The notes under the pieces: generated by a model
Databases searched by the model: none
What the model saw: only the letters and a program-made list of their open reading frames with translations
Told to the model about the DNA's origin: nothing
Shown here: positions 34,498 to 43,578 of the stretch, one piece after another
How positions within the stretch are numbered: the stretch's first letter is position 1
How the letters are laid out: every line of letters begins with the position of its first letter
Assembly (NCBI GenBank): GCA_048267965.1
Contig: JBLWWK010000011.1
Coordinates: forward strand, 1 to 64,000
From: GCA-2705995 sp048267965
GTDB taxonomy: Bacteria; Bacteroidota; Bacteroidia; Flavobacteriales_G; Salibacteraceae
Direction: 5' to 3'
Length of the DNA stretch: 64,000 nt
Position numbers and translations under genes: made by a program

Positions 34498-36231
34498 ATG
34501 AAATTTTTCATTTCTACTGTAATTTTCGTTTTAATTTCTACCACTTCTTTCTCACAAAATGTGAATTGGAACGGGAATGCTGTAGACATTCAACGCTTTA
34601 AAAAAGAATTTGAAATTCTTCAAAAAAAACAAAAACGCCCCATTGATGAGCAGTTAAAAAACGCCCAACTCGCTCTTATCCAAACCGGTTATCTGCTCTG
34701 TTCTGTAGACACTTTTTATTTCGATTCGTTAACCGCTCAGCACCAAGTTTATATTTCAGTAGGAACCCAATTTACCTGGGCCCAATTAACCAACCACAAC
34801 ATTGATGAAGGTTATCTATCGAAAGCGGGTTTTAGGGAACAATTGATTCATCACCAACCGATAAACCCTCAAAAAATTTCGAATTTTCTCACCAAAATTC
34901 TTGCACAATATGAAAATAACGGATTTCCATTTGCTAAGGTGTTTTTAACAGACCCTGCGTTAATTGACTCCCATCAGTTAAAAGCAAAAGTTACTGTTCA
35001 GAAAGGCGATTTAATTATAATCGATACGCTGATTTTTAACGGAGATACTAAAATATCTGAAAGTTATTTGCATCGTTATTTAGGATTAAAGCCAGGGATG
35101 CCCTATAACGAAGCACTTTTTCAGCAAATCGATAGAAACATCAATAACATCTCTTTTCTGCAATCTGCCCAACCTGCACAGGTTTCCTTTTCTCAAAAAA
35201 AAGCGCGAATCGAAGTGTTTATTTCTAAGCGAAATGCGAGTTCTTTCAACGGGTTAATCGGGTTCCTACCAGACGAAGAAACGGGTGAAATCACTATTTC
35301 TGGTGATGCCAAACTAGAATTGGTAAACGCGCTTGGCAAAGGTGAAGAGTTGGTCTTAAACTGGAGAAGACTCAAAACCAACACACAAGAATTGGTTATA
35401 AACACCGCTATTCCGTACTTATTTAAAACTCCTTTGGGAGCTTCTGCCGATTTCGAAATTTACCGAAGAGATAGCACTTTTAATACGGTTACGCTTCGGG
35501 GTGGAATTCAATACTATTTTAAGCGCGGAAATTACCTCGAAGGTTTTATCGAAAACAACGAGAGTAGCACCATTGCTAACCTAGACAATTCAACCAATTT
35601 AGGCCTGCCGACTAACAGTTCTGTTCAGGTTTTATCGTACGGATTGCTTTACAAAGCCCAATTTCTCGATTACAAATTTAACCCCACTAAGGGAGCATCG
35701 CTTACCATAAGCGCCAGCGTTGGGGAAAAAGAATTGATACCGCCCAATAGCGAAAATTCCTCAGCATTCGACACTATACCGCTCAAAAGTGAACTGTATA
35801 AAGCTAAAACCGATATGAGCGTTTATTGGCCCCTAATTCCGAAAACTACTCTAAAATTTCGTTTGCAAGCTGGGCACATCATCAACGACCAACTCTTTAC
35901 CAATGAGCTCTTTAGAATTGGCGGAATTAACACGTTGCGCGGGTTCGATGAAGAAATCATTTTTGCATCTTCTTACACAATTCCATCGGTAGAATTTCGA
36001 TATTTATTGGAACAAAACTCGTATTTATCGGCTTTTTTCGACTACGCTTGGTACGAGCAAATAACTACTTCACAATCTATTACAGACACCCCTTTTGGTT
36101 TCGGTGCCGGTTTTTCGTTTGAAACTAAGGCCGGGATATTTTCGTTATTTTATGCTTTAGGCAAGCAATTCAACAACCCGGTAGAGCTTAGAGCGGGTAA
36201 AGTTCATTTCGGGTTTAGTAGTTTATTTTAA
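34498..36231 (+). CDS. BamA/TamA-family outer-membrane protein
   Basis: The 577-aa protein has a Sec signal (MKFFISTVIFVLISTTSFS). The N-terminal half has POTRA-like domains (GDLIIIDTLIFNGDTKISESYLHRYLGLKPGMPYNEALFQQ) and the C-terminal half is a surface-antigen (D15-type) barrel with FRIGGINTLRGFDEEIIFASSYTIPSVEFRYLLEQ, matching the RGF signature of the Omp85 superfamily. It is shorter than BamA, so it is a TamA-like or lineage-specific member; the substrate is unknown. I start at ATG 34498 rather than at a codon inside ung. rmuC follows after 45 nt. Confidence 0.88.
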   Translation: MKFFISTVIFVLISTTSFSQNVNWNGNAVDIQRFKKEFEILQKKQKRPIDEQLKNAQLALIQTGYLLCSVDTFYFDSLTAQHQVYISVGTQFTWAQLTNHNIDEGYLSKAGFREQLIHHQPINPQKISNFLTKILAQYENNGFPFAKVFLTDPALIDSHQLKAKVTVQKGDLIIIDTLIFNGDTKISESYLHRYLGLKPGMPYNEALFQQIDRNINNISFLQSAQPAQVSFSQKKARIEVFISKRNASSFNGLIGFLPDEETGEITISGDAKLELVNALGKGEELVLNWRRLKTNTQELVINTAIPYLFKTPLGASADFEIYRRDSTFNTVTLRGGIQYYFKRGNYLEGFIENNESSTIANLDNSTNLGLPTNSSVQVLSYGLLYKAQFLDYKFNPTKGASLTISASVGEKELIPPNSENSSAFDTIPLKSELYKAKTDMSVYWPLIPKTTLKFRLQAGHIINDQLFTNELFRIGGINTLRGFDEEIIFASSYTIPSVEFRYLLEQNSYLSAFFDYAWYEQITTSQSITDTPFGFGAGFSFETKAGIFSLFYALGKQFNNPVELRAGKVHFGFSSLF

Positions 36232-36276
36232 CTTTCCGTTGAGCGTAATTTTCGACATTTGCACCAAACCAATCTC

Positions 36277-37659
36277 ATGGATATTTTAATTTACATCATT
36301 CCCCTTGTAATCGGCATTGCCATTGGTTTTTTTATCGGTAGGAACCGTTCTTCAATTCCCCATGAGACCAACACCAGCGAGCAGAACCAACTTACAAATG
36401 CCAATCAACAGTTAAGGCAAGAACTTAACGAAGCCCTTCAAAAAATTGCAAGATTAGAAGCTCGATTAGAGGCTGCTCAAGAAAATCAGTACGAGCAAAA
36501 ACAAGAAATGAGCTTGCTGAAAGACCGCATAAAAGAATTGCTCGATGAGAATAGAACTCTTAACGGCCAAATAATACAAGCCGAAACCACCAACCAACAA
36601 CTAAAAAAACAGCAAAAAGAAATTGAAGATATTAGAGAAAAATTCACGCAAGAATTTGAAACTATTTCTCTTCGCTTGCTTAAAACCAACAGCCAAGAGC
36701 TTAGCAAAAATAACCGTGAAAAATTAGACGAAATACTGTCTCCGTTTCAAAAACAGATCGATAAATTCGAAAAACAAGTGCGAGAAGCATTTGAAAACGA
36801 AGGCAAAGACAAAGCCAGTTTAAAAACTGAAATTCAACAATTGGTACAGCTTAACCAAAAGCTTAGCGCAGATGCAAAAAATCTTACCAACGCATTAAAG
36901 GGCGACACCAAAAAACAAGGAAATTGGGGAGAAATCATTCTTGAACGAATTTTAGAAAGATCTGGGCTTAAAAAAGGCGAAGAATACGCAGCTCAATATT
37001 CTACCCAAAATTCTGAAGGGCAAACCATTCGACCAGATGTTTTGGTGAAATTACCAGACGAAAAACACATTATTATCGATAGCAAGGTTTCCCTTACAGC
37101 TTATGAGCGTTTTGTTAACTCAGAAGATCTTTCAGAACAAGAAGCCGCTTTAAAAGCGCACACGACTTCTATTCGCAAACATGTAAACGATTTAAGCGGT
37201 AAAAATTATCAAACAGGAGAAGGACTCAATACACCCGATTTTGTTCTTCTTTTTATGCCTATTGAATCTGCTTTTAGTTTAGCCGTTCAAAACGATGCCG
37301 ACTTGTTTAACTTCGCTTGGGAAAAACGCATCGTAATTGTTAGCCCAACCACTTTATTGGCTACTCTTAAAACCATTGCCAGTATTTGGAAACAAGAACG
37401 ACAAAACCAAAACGTTCAAGAAATTGCTCGACTGGGTGGCGAAATTCACGACAAACTAGTGAGAACAATGGCTGAATTTGAAAAAATTGACGAAGATTTC
37501 GGCAAAATGCACGAAAAATATAGAGATGCGAAAAAACGACTCTACTCTGGCAGAGGAAATGTGCTCAACACAGCACTCAAAATGCAAGAGTTAGGCGCTA
37601 AAAACAAAAAATCTTTTTCAACTAAACTAATCGATGAAATTGAAGACGCTAACGAATAA
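36277..37659 (+). CDS. rmuC: DNA recombination protein RmuC homolog
   Basis: RmuC is a membrane-anchored, nuclease-fold protein that limits inversion and recombination at short inverted repeats. The 460-aa protein has an N-terminal membrane helix (ILIYIIPLVIGIAIGFFIG), a long coiled coil (about 30-180), and the RmuC domain with NWGEIILERILERSGLKKGEEY, RPDVLVKLPDEKHIIIDSKVSLTAYERF and DFVLLFMPIESAFSLAVQND. I start at ATG 36277, since the in-frame TTG 18 nt upstream gives no better signal. It overlaps the GWxTD gene by 26 nt. Confidence 0.94.
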   Translation: MDILIYIIPLVIGIAIGFFIGRNRSSIPHETNTSEQNQLTNANQQLRQELNEALQKIARLEARLEAAQENQYEQKQEMSLLKDRIKELLDENRTLNGQIIQAETTNQQLKKQQKEIEDIREKFTQEFETISLRLLKTNSQELSKNNREKLDEILSPFQKQIDKFEKQVREAFENEGKDKASLKTEIQQLVQLNQKLSADAKNLTNALKGDTKKQGNWGEIILERILERSGLKKGEEYAAQYSTQNSEGQTIRPDVLVKLPDEKHIIIDSKVSLTAYERFVNSEDLSEQEAALKAHTTSIRKHVNDLSGKNYQTGEGLNTPDFVLLFMPIESAFSLAVQNDADLFNFAWEKRIVIVSPTTLLATLKTIASIWKQERQNQNVQEIARLGGEIHDKLVRTMAEFEKIDEDFGKMHEKYRDAKKRLYSGRGNVLNTALKMQELGAKNKKSFSTKLIDEIEDANE

Positions 37660-38929
37660 AATTTTCTTTCTCTCTCTAGTTGTATTGGCTGTGGTTATCA
37701 CTTCTTGTGGCACAACGAGTACATTGAGCGAAAAAAACTTATCTGAAATATACCGTACCGGAAACAAACAAGTTGAAGTAGATTTTCTTTTGCACCATGC
37801 CAAAGACAGCTCTTCTACTCTCCACTTTCAGATAGATGGGAAAGAACTGTTTAAAGCTCAAAAGGCAGCCAATCAAGACTACTTAATTCAAGTAAAAATT
37901 CACTATTTATTGTATCCTTCTTTCGAATCTAAAAACTTGGTAGATAGTGGTTCTGTTGTAATTCAGGAAATACTTACCGACTACAACGATGATCTTTTCT
38001 ATGGCAGTTTAGAGGTTCCTACAGAATACGGAAACCGTTACGTTTTAAAGTTAATCACTACCGATTTATTGAACGAAACATCGAACTTCGATTACATTGT
38101 AATAGACAAAACCAACCGTTTTACCAACCAGAATTTTATTGCAATTGATCCGCTTACCGAAACGCCTATCTTCAGAAATTGGTTTTACAAAAACGAAGAA
38201 ATTCACCTCAAGTATTCACAACCCGATGTAAACCAACTATCGGTTCGTTTTTACGATCACGAATTCGATATTGCGCCACCTCCCTTTGCTATCTATAACC
38301 ACAAACTGTTCGATTATCAATCGAGTAAAGTTTTTCCGCTGCGTAAAACAAATAGCGATTATTTTGTTTTTAAAGCCGAAGATCGTGGTTTCTATCACAT
38401 TCAAGCAGACACTTCTGGCAGAAATGGTTTTACCCTTTTTCATTACAACGATGGTTTTCCTAAAGTAAATGCGCCCGAAGAAATGGTGAGTGCCCTGCGC
38501 TTTATCACCAGTAAAAAAGAGTTTGCCGAACTTACCCAATCAGAAAACCAAAAGTTAGCTCTCGACCAATTTTGGTTAAAAATAGCAGATGATCCTACAC
38601 GAGCTAGAGAGTTGATAAAAGCATATTACAACCGTGTTCAAAATGCCAACGAGTTTTACTCTTGCCACAAAGAAGGTTGGAAAACAGACCGAGGCATTAT
38701 TTACGTAGTTTTTGGTCCGCCAGATGTAGTTTATAAATCTTCAAGCGCAGAAAGCTGGGTGTATGGCGAAGAAAACAACTACCTTTCTATTACACTCAAC
38801 TTTTTAAAGGTTGACAACCCATTTTCACAAAACGATTACACATTAAAAAGAGCACCAATCTATAAAAACCAATGGTATAGAGCCGTTGATAGTTGGAGGC
38901 AAGGTAGAGTTACTAGTTTAGATTATTAG
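37634..38929 (+). CDS. GWxTD domain-containing lipoprotein
   Basis: The 431-aa protein has a lipoprotein signal (FFLSLVVLAVVITSC, Cys25) and at the C-terminal end the GWxTD domain signature (CHKEGWKTDRGIIYVVFGPP near 330-350) of a Bacteroidota family. The N-terminal and middle parts are beta-rich (VEVDFLLHHAKDSSSTLHFQID). The family's function is not known. It begins 26 nt inside rmuC and its stop is directly followed by the rlmB ATG, so the three genes are tightly coupled. Confidence 0.93.
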   Translation: MKLKTLTNKIFFLSLVVLAVVITSCGTTSTLSEKNLSEIYRTGNKQVEVDFLLHHAKDSSSTLHFQIDGKELFKAQKAANQDYLIQVKIHYLLYPSFESKNLVDSGSVVIQEILTDYNDDLFYGSLEVPTEYGNRYVLKLITTDLLNETSNFDYIVIDKTNRFTNQNFIAIDPLTETPIFRNWFYKNEEIHLKYSQPDVNQLSVRFYDHEFDIAPPPFAIYNHKLFDYQSSKVFPLRKTNSDYFVFKAEDRGFYHIQADTSGRNGFTLFHYNDGFPKVNAPEEMVSALRFITSKKEFAELTQSENQKLALDQFWLKIADDPTRARELIKAYYNRVQNANEFYSCHKEGWKTDRGIIYVVFGPPDVVYKSSSAESWVYGEENNYLSITLNFLKVDNPFSQNDYTLKRAPIYKNQWYRAVDSWRQGRVTSLDY

Positions 38930-39682
38930 ATGAAACAAGAGAAAGATTACGACAATTTAGTTTACGGCATTAGAGCCATTTCAGAAGCGGTTCAAGCAGG
39001 TAAAACTTTCGATAAATTATTTGTTCAAAAAGGCCTAAAAGGTGAATTATGGTTCGAGTTAAGAGACTTACTTAAAGAAAACCAAATCAGCTATTTTGCC
39101 GTTCCGATTGAGAAAATAAATCGGTTAACAAGAAAAAACCACCAAGGTGTTGCTGGCTTTATTTCACCCATCGAATTTCACGATTTACCCAACCTTGTGC
39201 AAGATAGCTTCGAAAGTGGCGAAACTCCCCTCTTTCTAATTTTAGACGGAGTTACCGATGTACGCAATTTCGGAGCCATTCTTAGAACGGCAGAATGTTC
39301 TGGCGTAAATGCGGTTATTTTACCCAACAAAGGAGCCGCAAGTATTAATGCTGATGCCGTTAAAACATCGGCAGGTTCTATTTTTAACATCCCTATTTGT
39401 AAAGAAAATAGTCTTACTCGAGCTATTTCTTTTCTTCAATCGAGCGGTTTTCAAGTTGTTGGTTGTACCGAAAAAACAGAGCAACCGCTTTACAAAGCAA
39501 ATTTTACGGTTCCTACCGCCATTGTAATGGGAAACGAAGAAACCGGAATTTCTGAAGCCATTTTACAAAAAACCGATCTTAACGTTCAAATTCCGATGTT
39601 GGGGGTTACTCAATCACTCAACGTTTCGGTAGCAACAGGTGTTGCCCTATTCGAATGTGTTCGTCAACGTTTACAATCATGA
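38930..39682 (+). CDS. rlmB: 23S rRNA (guanosine-2'-O)-methyltransferase, RlmB-like
   Basis: This SpoU-family enzyme methylates the 2'-O of guanosine in 23S rRNA (G2251 in E. coli numbering). The 250-aa protein has an N-terminal substrate-binding domain (YGIRAISEAVQAGKTFDKLFVQKG), and SPOUT-knot motifs LDGVTDVRNFGAILRTAECSG, VMGNEETGIS and PMLGVTQSLNVSVATGVALFE. It starts with no gap after the GWxTD gene and its TGA overlaps the next ATG (ATGA). Confidence 0.95.
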   Translation: MKQEKDYDNLVYGIRAISEAVQAGKTFDKLFVQKGLKGELWFELRDLLKENQISYFAVPIEKINRLTRKNHQGVAGFISPIEFHDLPNLVQDSFESGETPLFLILDGVTDVRNFGAILRTAECSGVNAVILPNKGAASINADAVKTSAGSIFNIPICKENSLTRAISFLQSSGFQVVGCTEKTEQPLYKANFTVPTAIVMGNEETGISEAILQKTDLNVQIPMLGVTQSLNVSVATGVALFECVRQRLQS

Positions 39683-42099
39683 AAAAACTTCTATTCCTTT
39701 TTGCTTTATCGGTAGGAACCCATCCCCTATTTTCTCAAAGCTTTTCGCAAGAATTTAGCTGCCAACATAGAAAAAGCCAAAAATCACTTTCAACACAGCA
39801 GCTGTACCCGTCAGCTGCCAACGAAAGAAGCGATTCTATCGATGTGCTCAATTACGCCATCCATTTAGATATCACCGATTTTCAAAACCAGAAAATTGCA
39901 GGCTTTACAGACGTAACCGTTACAGCAGAAGGAAATGAAAGTTTTTCACAACTTCCGTTAGACCTACTCGAACTACAAGTTGACTCTGTAAAACAAAATC
40001 AGCAAGTTGTACCGTTTACCTATAACGATACACTGTTGGTGGCACAATTAACAGCTACCATGTCTGCAGGAGACACAACAACTGTTCGCGTTTATTATCA
40101 AGGTTCTCCACAAGCTGACAACAGCTGGGGTGGATTTTATTTCACCAACAATTACGCGTTTAATTTAGGAGTTGGTTTCGATGCCAATCCGCATAACTTC
40201 GGACGCGTTTGGTATCCTTGTTTCGATAACTTTGTTGAACGAGCAACTTACGATTTTCACATCGAAACTTCAAATGGTAAAGTGGCCACCTGCAATGGTA
40301 CTTTACTGAGCGAAAACAGCTTACCCAACGGTAATACTGTTCGCCACTTCCACCTGAAAGATCCTATTCCTACGTACTTATCTGCCGTAGCGGTGGCCGA
40401 GTATTCTACCGTAAATCAGATTCATTCAGGAATTACGGGTAATATACCGATTGAGCTACATGCGGTTCCTTCAGATACGCAAAACCTGAAAAATTCATTT
40501 GCTCATCTTACCGATGCTATTGCATGTTTCGAAAATTCTTACGGTGTGCATCGTTTCGAAAAAGTAGGTTATTCTTTGGTTCCTTTCAATGCAGGAGCCA
40601 TGGAACATGCTACCAATATTGCGTATCCTATCTATGCTGCAGACGGCTCTTTGGCCAATGAAACGTTAATGGCTCATGAGCTAGCGCACCACTGGTGGGG
40701 CGATTACGCAACCTGTGAAACGCAAGAAGATATGTGGTTAAACGAAGGTTGGGCTTCTTTCTCTGAGCTACTTTTCACAGAACATGTTTATGGCAAAGAA
40801 GCTTACCAAAATGCGCTCGAAGAATTGCACGCTGATGTTTTGCGAACTGCGCATTTAAACGAAGGCGGATTTAGAGCAGTTAGTGGTATTCCGCATGAAA
40901 TCACATACGGTTCGCACGTTTATAATAAAGGAGCGTTAGTTGCTCATAACTTGCGCGGCTACCTCGGTGATCAAACGTTTTTTTCATCTATTTCACAGTT
41001 TCTAGAGTCGAGAGGCTTTAATTCTATGAACAGCGAACAGTTTAGAGATTCTCTGAGTGTTTTCAGCGGTGAAGATTTAACTCCTTTTTTTACAGATTGG
41101 GTGTTTTCTGGCGGCTGGAACGATTTTGAACTCGACTCATTTCAGATTATTCCTGTAGGAAACCAATTTGAAATAACTCTTTTTATCGAACAAAAACTCT
41201 TTGGAAAAACACAGTTTCATGCAAATGTTCCTTTGGAAGTAGGGTTCTATCAAAACGATTTTAGTTTCTCTTTAGACACTATATTAACAAATGGTGCTTA
41301 CACACAAGCAACTGTAATGGTAGATAACGAACCTACTTGGATTACCCTTAACCCTACAAAGCAACAGGTTTATGCAAACACAGATTACTTTGAGACCTTA
41401 ACAGCTGGCAATATTACTGTATCGGGTTATTCTAACATGAGTGTAGATGTGGTAAATGCGGGTGATTCTTCTTTGTTGCGAATTGAACATCATTACACAA
41501 CTCCCGACCCTATTAAATTGTGGAGCGAAAAACCATATCGTTTAGGAGATCATTATTGGGAAGTAGGCGGTATACTACATCCAGATTTTGAAGCTAGCGC
41601 TACGCTTTTTTACGATGGTAGAGTCAATACTCTACAGCTCGATTCTAGCTTGGTTGCTGCAACTGAAGATTCTCTTTTTTTATTGTATAGAAGGAACGCG
41701 AAAGAAGACTGGGTGGAGTATTCTCATTATACGAAAAATGTGCTTGGTTCTTCTACAAATCAATTTGGTGTTATTGAAATTTCGTCACTTTTAGCAGGAC
41801 AATATGCCCTGGCTAACATTGACCATTCTGTATTATCCGTGGGGGAGAATACGAAAAGAGAAAACAGTATTCAGGTTTATCCGAATCCCACCAATGGTAC
41901 TATTCATTTTGTTGGTGAGAAAGGCTTAAAAGGGAAAATTGACGTTTATACCGCCAATGGTCAGTTGGTTCGTACCGTTAATTTAAACGGTAAAATTGTT
42001 TCAGTTAATTTGAATAATCAACCTTCTGGAACGTATCACTACAAAGCATCGGATCAAAACCAGCTAATTTCATCTGGTAGCTTTATTTACCGTAAATAA
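39679..42099 (+). CDS. Secreted M1-family aminopeptidase with T9SS type A domain
   Basis: The 806-aa protein has a Sec signal (MKKLLFLFALSVGTHPLFS), a beta-sheet N-terminal M1 domain, and the zinc site HELAHHWWGDYATCETQEDMWLNEGWASF (HExxH with Glu in NEGW). The GAMEH motif of aminopeptidases is present (NAGAMEHATN). The last 80 residues are a T9SS type A sorting domain (IQVYPNPTNGTIHFVGEKG, NQPSGTYHYKAS). It should release amino acids from peptides outside the cell. I start at ATG 39679, which overlaps the rlmB stop by 4 nt; the signal-peptide codons carry the GTAGGAACC word. Confidence 0.95.
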   Translation: MKKLLFLFALSVGTHPLFSQSFSQEFSCQHRKSQKSLSTQQLYPSAANERSDSIDVLNYAIHLDITDFQNQKIAGFTDVTVTAEGNESFSQLPLDLLELQVDSVKQNQQVVPFTYNDTLLVAQLTATMSAGDTTTVRVYYQGSPQADNSWGGFYFTNNYAFNLGVGFDANPHNFGRVWYPCFDNFVERATYDFHIETSNGKVATCNGTLLSENSLPNGNTVRHFHLKDPIPTYLSAVAVAEYSTVNQIHSGITGNIPIELHAVPSDTQNLKNSFAHLTDAIACFENSYGVHRFEKVGYSLVPFNAGAMEHATNIAYPIYAADGSLANETLMAHELAHHWWGDYATCETQEDMWLNEGWASFSELLFTEHVYGKEAYQNALEELHADVLRTAHLNEGGFRAVSGIPHEITYGSHVYNKGALVAHNLRGYLGDQTFFSSISQFLESRGFNSMNSEQFRDSLSVFSGEDLTPFFTDWVFSGGWNDFELDSFQIIPVGNQFEITLFIEQKLFGKTQFHANVPLEVGFYQNDFSFSLDTILTNGAYTQATVMVDNEPTWITLNPTKQQVYANTDYFETLTAGNITVSGYSNMSVDVVNAGDSSLLRIEHHYTTPDPIKLWSEKPYRLGDHYWEVGGILHPDFEASATLFYDGRVNTLQLDSSLVAATEDSLFLLYRRNAKEDWVEYSHYTKNVLGSSTNQFGVIEISSLLAGQYALANIDHSVLSVGENTKRENSIQVYPNPTNGTIHFVGEKGLKGKIDVYTANGQLVRTVNLNGKIVSVNLNNQPSGTYHYKASDQNQLISSGSFIYRK

Positions 42100-42125
42100 G
42101 CAGTAAAAGTTTAAGATAGCGCATA

Positions 42126-42157
42126 AAAAAAGCCCCTCTGAAAAGAAGGGCTTTTTT
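42126..42157. terminator. Bidirectional terminator between the M1 gene and gltA
   Basis: A 10-bp stem (AAAAAAGCCC at 42126-42135 and its complement at 42148-42157), extended by three more pairs inside, with flanking A and T runs. It lies between the convergent peptidase and gltA genes. Confidence 0.85.
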
Positions 42158-42184
42158 GTATCGAATATCTCTTAATCGATGTGA

Positions 42185-43471
42185 TTAACGATTTTTGATG
42201 TCAACATATTCTCTTTGGTTTTCACCTGTATAGATCTGACGTGGTCTTCCGATTGGCTCGAAATTCTCACGCATTTCTCTCCATTGAGCAATCCAACCTG
42301 GTAAACGACCCATTGCGAACATGACTGTAAACATATCCGTTGGAATACCGATTGCACGGTAAATAATTCCTGAGTAAAAATCTACGTTTGGATATAGCTT
42401 CTTATCTACAAAGTACTGGTCTTTTAAGGCAACTTCTTCCAATTGTTTAGCAATATCAAGCACTGGGTCTTGAATTCCTAATTTAGAAAGAACGTCATCA
42501 GCAGCTTTCTTGATAATACGAGCTCTCGGATCGAAGTTTTTGTAAACTCTGTGACCAAAGCCCATTAAACGGAATGGATCTTCTTTGTCTTTTGCTTTCT
42601 CGATGTATTTCTGAACGTTTCCGCCATCTTTTCTAATCGCTTCAAGCATTTCGATCACCGCTTGGTTAGCTCCACCGTGAAGTGGTCCCCAAAGTGCGTT
42701 AATCCCTGCAGAAATAGAAGCATAAAGACTCGCGTGAGAAGAACCAACAATTCTTACTGTAGAGGCTGAACAGTTCTGCTCGTGGTCTGCGTGAAGAATT
42801 AATAGTTTATCAAGTGCATCAGCAACAACTGGATCTACCTCATATTCTTGAGCAGGAACCGAGAACATCATCTTTAAGAAATTCTCAGTATAGCTCATAT
42901 TGTTATCAGGATAGTTCACTGGATGACCAATCGCATTCTTATAAGCCCAAGCTGCCATGGTAGGTAACTTAGCTAAAATACGAATGATGCTTAAGTTCAC
43001 TTCTTCACTAGAACGGTTAGGATCTAATGATTCTGGATAGAAAGCTGTTTGCGAACAAACAAGAGAAGATAATACTCCCATTGGGTGAGCATTGCTTGGA
43101 AAACCTTCAAGAATGTGGCGAACATCTTCATGAATCAAAGTATGATTCTTGATTTTATGATCAAACCCTTGAAGTTGCTCAGCTGTTGGAAGCTCTCCGA
43201 AAACCAATAAATAGGCTACTTCTAAAAATGAAGATTTTTCTGCTAAATCTTCAATCGAGTAACCACGGTAACGTAGAATTCCTTGTTCACCGTTCAAAAA
43301 TGTAATTGAACTTTGAGTCGAGCCAGTATTCTTAAAACCTGGATCTACAGTAATAGCACCAGTAAGTGCCCTTAATTTACTGATATCAATACCGGTTTCA
43401 TTTTCGGTTCCAACTATGAGCGGAAGTTCATAAGTTTTTCCGTTGAATTTGATTTCTGCGTGATCTGACAT
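42185..43471 (-). CDS. gltA: Citrate synthase, type II
   Basis: It joins oxaloacetate and acetyl-CoA as the first step of the citric-acid cycle. The 428-aa protein is of the longer, hexameric type II form. Catalytic residues are visible: WGPLHGGANQAVIEM (His), FGHRVYKNFDPRA (His), and VDFYSGIIYRAIGIP (Asp). It lies downstream of eno, 107 nt away, with a 7/8 -7 box (TAAATTCG, 43537-43544, - strand) in the gap, so it may have its own promoter. A bidirectional terminator follows. Confidence 0.97.
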   Translation of the reverse strand: MSDHAEIKFNGKTYELPLIVGTENETGIDISKLRALTGAITVDPGFKNTGSTQSSITFLNGEQGILRYRGYSIEDLAEKSSFLEVAYLLVFGELPTAEQLQGFDHKIKNHTLIHEDVRHILEGFPSNAHPMGVLSSLVCSQTAFYPESLDPNRSSEEVNLSIIRILAKLPTMAAWAYKNAIGHPVNYPDNNMSYTENFLKMMFSVPAQEYEVDPVVADALDKLLILHADHEQNCSASTVRIVGSSHASLYASISAGINALWGPLHGGANQAVIEMLEAIRKDGGNVQKYIEKAKDKEDPFRLMGFGHRVYKNFDPRARIIKKAADDVLSKLGIQDPVLDIAKQLEEVALKDQYFVDKKLYPNVDFYSGIIYRAIGIPTDMFTVMFAMGRLPGWIAQWREMRENFEPIGRPRQIYTGENQREYVDIKNR

Positions 43472-43578
43472 ACGACTATTTATTTATTTAAGTGAACGTT
43501 TTAATACTTGTGCCTACAGGCTTTTTCCAAGCGTTGCGAATTTAGGAAACAGACCTCTATTTTAAAAGTGAAATTGAG

